From: Gibbula magus
Lineage: Eukaryota; Mollusca; Gastropoda; Trochida; Trochidae
Direction: 5' to 3'
NCBI GenBank assembly: GCA_936450465.1
Contig: OW388296.1
Span: 29,985,638 to 30,049,637 of the forward strand
Length of the DNA: 64,000 nucleotides
In this document: piece by piece, positions 59,183 to 64,000 of the stretch
Numbering within the stretch: position 1 is the first letter of the stretch
Layout of the letters: each line of letters opens with the position of its first letter
Made by a program: the position numbers and the translations under genes
The notes under the pieces: model-generated
Database searches by the model: none
The model's input: only the letters and a program-made list of their open reading frames with translations
What the model was told of the DNA's origin: nothing

Positions 59183-60867
59183 TTTATAAATAACACAATT
59201 TAATACAGTCCTGTGAAAATCAATTGCTATTACCATTTATTCCTCATTCTAATCCGGATGAATAAAATACCCATATGTTAACATCACATCACGTTCATGG
59301 TGATGTTTAATGCATTAGCAAATACATGTTAGTAAAGCCAAGAGAGATTGATGATAAAGTTGATTTTTTAAAAATAAATTTGAAACAAAATCCCCGTCTT
59401 GTTGCAATAGCAAATACAGAATCGTTACTAAAGCCGAGGTCAAAAGTGTTATACATTTAGAAAAGCCAATAAATACCTTAATAACCACTACAAACACAAT
59501 GTACAATAATTATATTTACTCCATCAATCAACACGAATATCTATTTCAACCCATCCTCGGTGATCCGGGGCTCAATGTTCCTATACACATATCACACCTG
59601 GAAATTGACATCAGGAAAACACGTACTCCAATCACCTGTCCTTAAGTTTTGTGAAGAAATCAACTAATGAAACGGCTTGGTATGAGATGATGGAACAACG
59701 TGTCACGGACTTTGAAAGTGCGAAAGCCAAATTGCAACCTGTTTGTCCGAAACACAAAAAGTATGACTTGAAAGTTGAAATCGAGGTAAGTTTTTCCAAT
59801 CCATGACCCTTTGTGTTCACCAGCATTTTGATAGGCTCTCCATGGCAATAGAAATATCACTTCGCTAGATTTACACAACTCAAGGGCGGGTAATTGTGTG
59901 TGGGTTTCATGAGGAAAAGTGCCTGGGATAATATAGTGTAGAGTGCCGTTATATTTAGCTCTGAGTGAAGAAATGTGACCTCATATAATCTGAGACATGT
60001 CATGTCAAAATGATATTTAAAACTGTAAATAAATCACCGAACTTCTGAGATGACGTCAAACTTGATGACGTCAACTAAGGGGAACAATCAGATTTGGAAG
60101 ATCAGTTAAAATTAATCAAATTAATGCCAAATTAATCAGATAAGGTCAATGAACACCTGTAATGACACAAGGTTTTCATGGGCAATTTTGTCAATAAACC
60201 TTTTCGATTTCGATTTTTTCAACAAAATTTAGAGTTCATTTCCATCGACATTATGATAAAACATTTCTCAACTGACAGAGATATTGAAACTTTTAAAACG
60301 ACAGCTCGTGTTGGCCCTTCTTGCCGAGCATTATTCCTCTTGTGTTTATATAAGCCAGGTTTTCCTTTATTGGTAACATTTCTGAACCATATCGTCTTGG
60401 CTGTAAATACTGTGAACATTTAAAATACGTATACATTGATATCATGATACACCCTCCATAACGTTTGTATATGTTATTGTAGTGAGTATTATGCTGATCT
60501 TGATGGAGATGAATCGTCTATACATTTTCACCATGTATAGGGTACTGTTCTGCTAACCGATGTTAGCCCGACGATCAATCTAAGTCAATGTTATAACATT
60601 ACTGACGATTGATCCTAGCTCATAGCTCACGCATATAAATATCAAGATCACTGACATTGACAAGGAAGAGAAGATATTCAACTTCAATGTTTGTCCTTTG
60701 ATTAAAGTGGCACGTGTCTACACACTCTCTGAATTTAGTTTACCACTGAAGAATCAACACATAGACAGTACAATTTATTTGAATTTCATGTAGTTTTTAA
60801 TTTAAGGCATCCACGATGACAGGCTTTTATGTGACTTATTTGCATGCTGTTGAAGTATAAGTTACAG
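59183..60867. other. No gene seen
   Basis: No recognised repeat. The 72-codon and 64-codon antisense frames at 59660-59878 and 59632-59826 overlap each other. GATGACGTCAA occurs twice close together (about 60049-60072), a CRE-like sequence with no visible gene nearby. Confidence 0.5.
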
Positions 60868-61450
60868 TTATTCTGACAACTCGTATTCTGACAACTGATA
60901 TATATTCGGACAACTGAAGCCACAGTGCCATAGGAAGACACAACTGATATTACATTTAATTCTGACAACTGATGTTACAACAACTTCTGACAATTCATAT
61001 TCTGAGAGCTGATATTTTTCTGACAAATGAAAACACAGTGCAACATGATGGCACAACTTGTATTACATTTAATTCTGACAACTGATGTTACAACAACTTC
61101 TGACAATTCATATTCTGACAGCTGATATTTTTCTGACAACCGAAACCACAGTGCAACATTATGGCACAACTGATATTACATTTAATTCTGACAGCTGATG
61201 TTACAACATATTCTGACAATTCATATTCTGACAGCTGATATTTTTCTGACAACCGAATATATAATGCAACATTATGGCACAACTGATGTTACATTAAATT
61301 CTGACAACTCATGATACACCATATTCTGACAATTCATATTCTGACAGCTGATATTTTCCTGACAACCGAAGACACAATGCAATATGATGTCACGACTGAT
61401 ATTACATTAAATTCTTAAATTACATTAAATAACTGATGTTACAGAATGTT
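60868..61450. repeat. Minisatellite, exact 113-bp period
   Basis: Starts of the ATTCTGACAACTGATG-type phrase at 60959, 61072, 61185 and 61298 are exactly 113 bp apart, with a shorter first unit (60870) and a decayed last one. Each unit contains about four TTCTGACA(A/G)C sub-repeats and CACAGTGCAACAT(T/G)ATGG(C). The period is not a multiple of three, so the similar 60-64 codon antisense frames (LSEKYQLSEYELSE) recur in shifting frames and are not a protein. Confidence 0.92.
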
Positions 61451-63840
61451 CTGACAAGGCCATGTTTCTGATTGTACCTCACTGCACGTAGTTGCGACCA
61501 TGACTAGATCCGACATCGGCGTCTGTACAGCAGCTCTTGGCGTGCCACAGTTTATAGTGCCGCCACTTTGCCGGCGTGCTCTCCGCCATAAAGACTCATA
61601 ATTGTCACCAGTCTCTGATGTGTGAAAATTGCTGGAAACCCGAAACCTTGCTCACTTCGGCCTTTGATCAAAATGACGCTCCGAATCTGAAACGAAATAC
61701 GGATTGGCATTAAAAGAATGACTCTGTTCAGAAATAGCTGCAATTTTACATGTCCAACATACTACGGTAGTAACACGAACTAGCATACTTATAAGTCGGG
61801 AATTCGCGCTGGGTGAAATATGATTGCTAATTATGTAATTATGTAACTTGATTTTTTAAATATTGATTCAGAACGCAAGGTCCCGCTGAGTCAGGTTTTT
61901 TTGTAGATTTGTTTCATGTTTATAGGAAAGGGGTATCTTTTACTTGAGTGATATTTTCATGGAACGCTCCTAAGAATTGTTTACTATTGTTTTAAAACGA
62001 TATAGGCTATTAACTCAAACGGTCGCAGTGGAAATGTCATTTCAGTTCTACAATATGTTATATAATCTTCATACTGTTTACATGGTATAACCATCATTCG
62101 AAATGTGTTATTCCGACAAAATTATTTTTATTAGACAGAATCGAAACTCTTTTATTGTTAGGTAGGGACAAACTTTATACAAAGGTAATGTACAGTAAAC
62201 AGGAAAACTTGAGCATCCTGCTATCAAGTATAAGTTAAAAACACTCATACGCAAAATAGCTGTGATTTGCAGAATTACGTATTATTAGCATAATCAAGTT
62301 GATGATAAATGTTCGTCTTGTTATGTTTCTTCACGACAAGAGTCGCTAATCGTACCCTCCTCATTTAGATTCCAATCACTGCATAATATTAGCTATTATG
62401 CTTGTTTTAGGAATAAAATCCTCCATTTTTCGAATATTTTTTCAAACTTTCGAATGCAATAAGATCGTTTAATGTCTGGGGCTGCTGCTATTTGGTTACA
62501 AAGCGATTATCAGTAGTCCCATTACACGATACGAGTCGGAGTAACTAGGAACTTGACAGTTTTTGTTCACCATAAACACGATAAAGCTTGTTTGCTATTC
62601 AGATAACGGGGGGAGTGTATTATCGTGACTAAAATTGAGTGTCATTAAAACAAAATCCAAAAGAACCGAAATATGAATATCAACTATTTTAATTTTTATC
62701 GAAACTGTTTTGCTGTAAAGATGATATCTTAAACAAATAGTCTTTTTCGAAAAAACGGGCAACATTACGCAATGTTCTTTTTCAAGTTGATCCACAATTC
62801 TACAAGGAGCAACGTTTCTGTCCAGGCCAGTCTTAAGGTAATGCTATTACATCACTATTACGTACATTGTATACCAGATAAATATCGCTACCGTGGCGTT
62901 TTTTTTCTCAAATTGCATTACGTCACATTACAACATCAACGATCGATGTTATCGATTTGATCGATAAAGATAAAGATGTTCTTGTCGTGCAAGTAAGAAT
63001 GGTGTTTAGTTTATGAAAATTAACGCTAAGAGAAAAATGTAACTTTGATTTAGTGTACGAGTGTTGACGGTGGCTAATGTAAGTGCAGGTGGTGTATTTA
63101 AGTGTGTATATGTAAACGAATGTGTGTAAATGTGTGTTATAGGTCATTAATATGCATGTACGTGTTCGTGTGCCCTTGTGTGCGTTGAAATACTGACTAT
63201 TAGCATTTGGGGCTTTTATCAAGTTTATTATAACATTTCTCAATATTTCTGAATACAAATGCAAAGCAAAGCTTTGTATATTTAAATACCTAAACTGCAA
63301 ATGTTTCGTTGTAGAGAGAAATACGGAAAAAGATTGGTGTAAGTCAAGTTTCTAACAAAACGTTGAAGGAAATATTGCTAGAGAAGCCATTGGTGTTTGG
63401 GAAATCCACGTGATCCGCAATAGACACATCGACGTTTATAATCAGTGCACTTGTTTACAGCCATTATTGTCTTCGTTTAAGTACCCTGGAGAAATAAGAT
63501 CTATTTGAAGGGTCAGCTTCTCATGGTTGTCCTGGTCATCACGGGAAATGACCAGGGGCTATGGTCAGTTGAAAGTGGTGTACTGCAGGGTCAGATCATA
63601 TCTCTTCATCTCTTTCAATAAACGGAACATAACAGTCTAGCTTCCCCTCTCTCAACACTAAAATCTTAATTAAGTTGCTAACTCCGGGCCATTTGAACGC
63701 CAACCCGTTTTCCTATAACCAATAACCCTGACCTCAACAGATCTGTGTGATTGTTTCATTATCTTAGGGCAATTCTCAACAGAACTCTTCGGGTCAACTA
63801 TTAAGTGTAAACACTGATTATGCAAATATATCTTTTCTGT
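61451..63840. other. No gene seen
   Basis: A GC-richer patch at 61480-61700 and AT-rich sequence beyond. The 125-codon antisense frame at 62923-63300 reads through GTGT/TGTG-rich sequence and gives a Thr/Tyr/His-rich product that I do not consider real. Confidence 0.5.
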
Positions 63841-64000
63841 AAATTAAACCCTTTCAGGTAACGAATCACGCCGACAGAGAAAATAAATTAAACCGTCTAA
63901 GATAACGAGTTTCGATAGAGAGAAATTGAATTAAAACCTTTTAAAATTGAATATACTTAATGTGTAGAGAAAATAAATTAAACCTTTAAGGTAATGGACT
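63841..64000. repeat. 44-bp tandem repeat, cut by the window end
   Basis: AAATTAAACC(C/G/T)TxTxAGGTAACGA units begin at 63841, 63885, about 63928 and 63975. The last unit runs to the window edge, so total array length is unknown. An AGAGAAAATAAATTAAACC phrase joins units two and four. Confidence 0.85.

Noticed and set aside
60040..60075. Two CRE-like GATGACGTCAA sites as a promoter
   Set aside because: No gene start or transcript evidence nearby; two short matches in AT-rich DNA are weak.
60786..61282. Overlapping minus-strand frames with LSEKYQLSEYELSE repeats
   Set aside because: They follow the 113-bp repeat, which shifts frame at each unit.
62923..63300. 125-codon minus-strand frame
   Set aside because: The composition (Thr/Tyr/His/Cys) comes from a TGTG/GTGT-rich tract; no motif seen.

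Overview
The window looks like a gene-poor, AT-rich stretch of a metazoan nuclear genome, most likely from a mollusc or another lophotrochozoan. The clues are Pol III SINEs whose tail carries a GTTAAACCCC-type motif, a SINE with the 'GGGCAAGGCACTTC...GCGCTATACAAAT' body-to-tail layout, a Penelope-like retroelement with a GIY-YIG endonuclease, a Tc1-like transposon, and many small inverted-repeat transposons and minisatellites. The phylum is inference. I found no convincing intact host protein gene: nearly all open frames are under 140 codons, and the longest are transposon remnants or read through simple repeats. There are no bacterial-type operons, CRISPR arrays, rRNA genes or phage genes. 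The window is probably intergenic or inside a very long intron.

Layout. 1-14 kb: AT-rich sequence with G-rich patches, a 560-bp TTAA-flanked element (2451-3010), the first copy of a 350-bp TTAA-flanked MITE (3626-3980), several minisatellites (4465-4570, 8366-8458, 10130-10475, 12780-12960), a decayed tRNA-like sequence (6884-6954) and a 159-bp long-TIR MITE (10887-11045). 14-17.6 kb: a SINE (14171-14484), then the most striking object, a 1.88-kb nearly perfect head-to-head pair of Penelope-like 3' ends (14924-16804) bounded by a 13-bp direct repeat. Next come a tRNA-like sequence and a 573-bp TIR element (17049-17621). 17.6-30 kb: degenerate repeats, tRNA-like fragments, two further relatives of the 573-bp element (20281-20796 and 25912-26108) and a self-complementary MITE (29123-29351).

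30-48 kb: two long TA tracts around a perfect 43-bp-arm hairpin, four more copies of the TTAA MITE, three copies of the tRNA-derived SINE, a Tc1/mariner element with a dead DD34E transposase (41590-43163), and an unidentified coding-like tract with a frameshift and a stop (44744-45272). 48-64 kb: diverged tandem repeats, a C-rich 140-bp repeat, a GAT-rich block, another SINE with a target-site duplication, a pogo/Tigger-like MITE, a 113-bp-period minisatellite (60868-61450) and a 44-bp-period repeat that runs off the window end.

The window is therefore best read as a record of transposition, not as a gene cluster. Retroelement insertions with target duplications, cut-and-paste derivatives flanked by TA or TTAA, and local repeat expansion account for most of the recognisable structure. 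The Penelope pair is the best candidate for something unusual: it looks like one insertion event primed from both sides of a single break.
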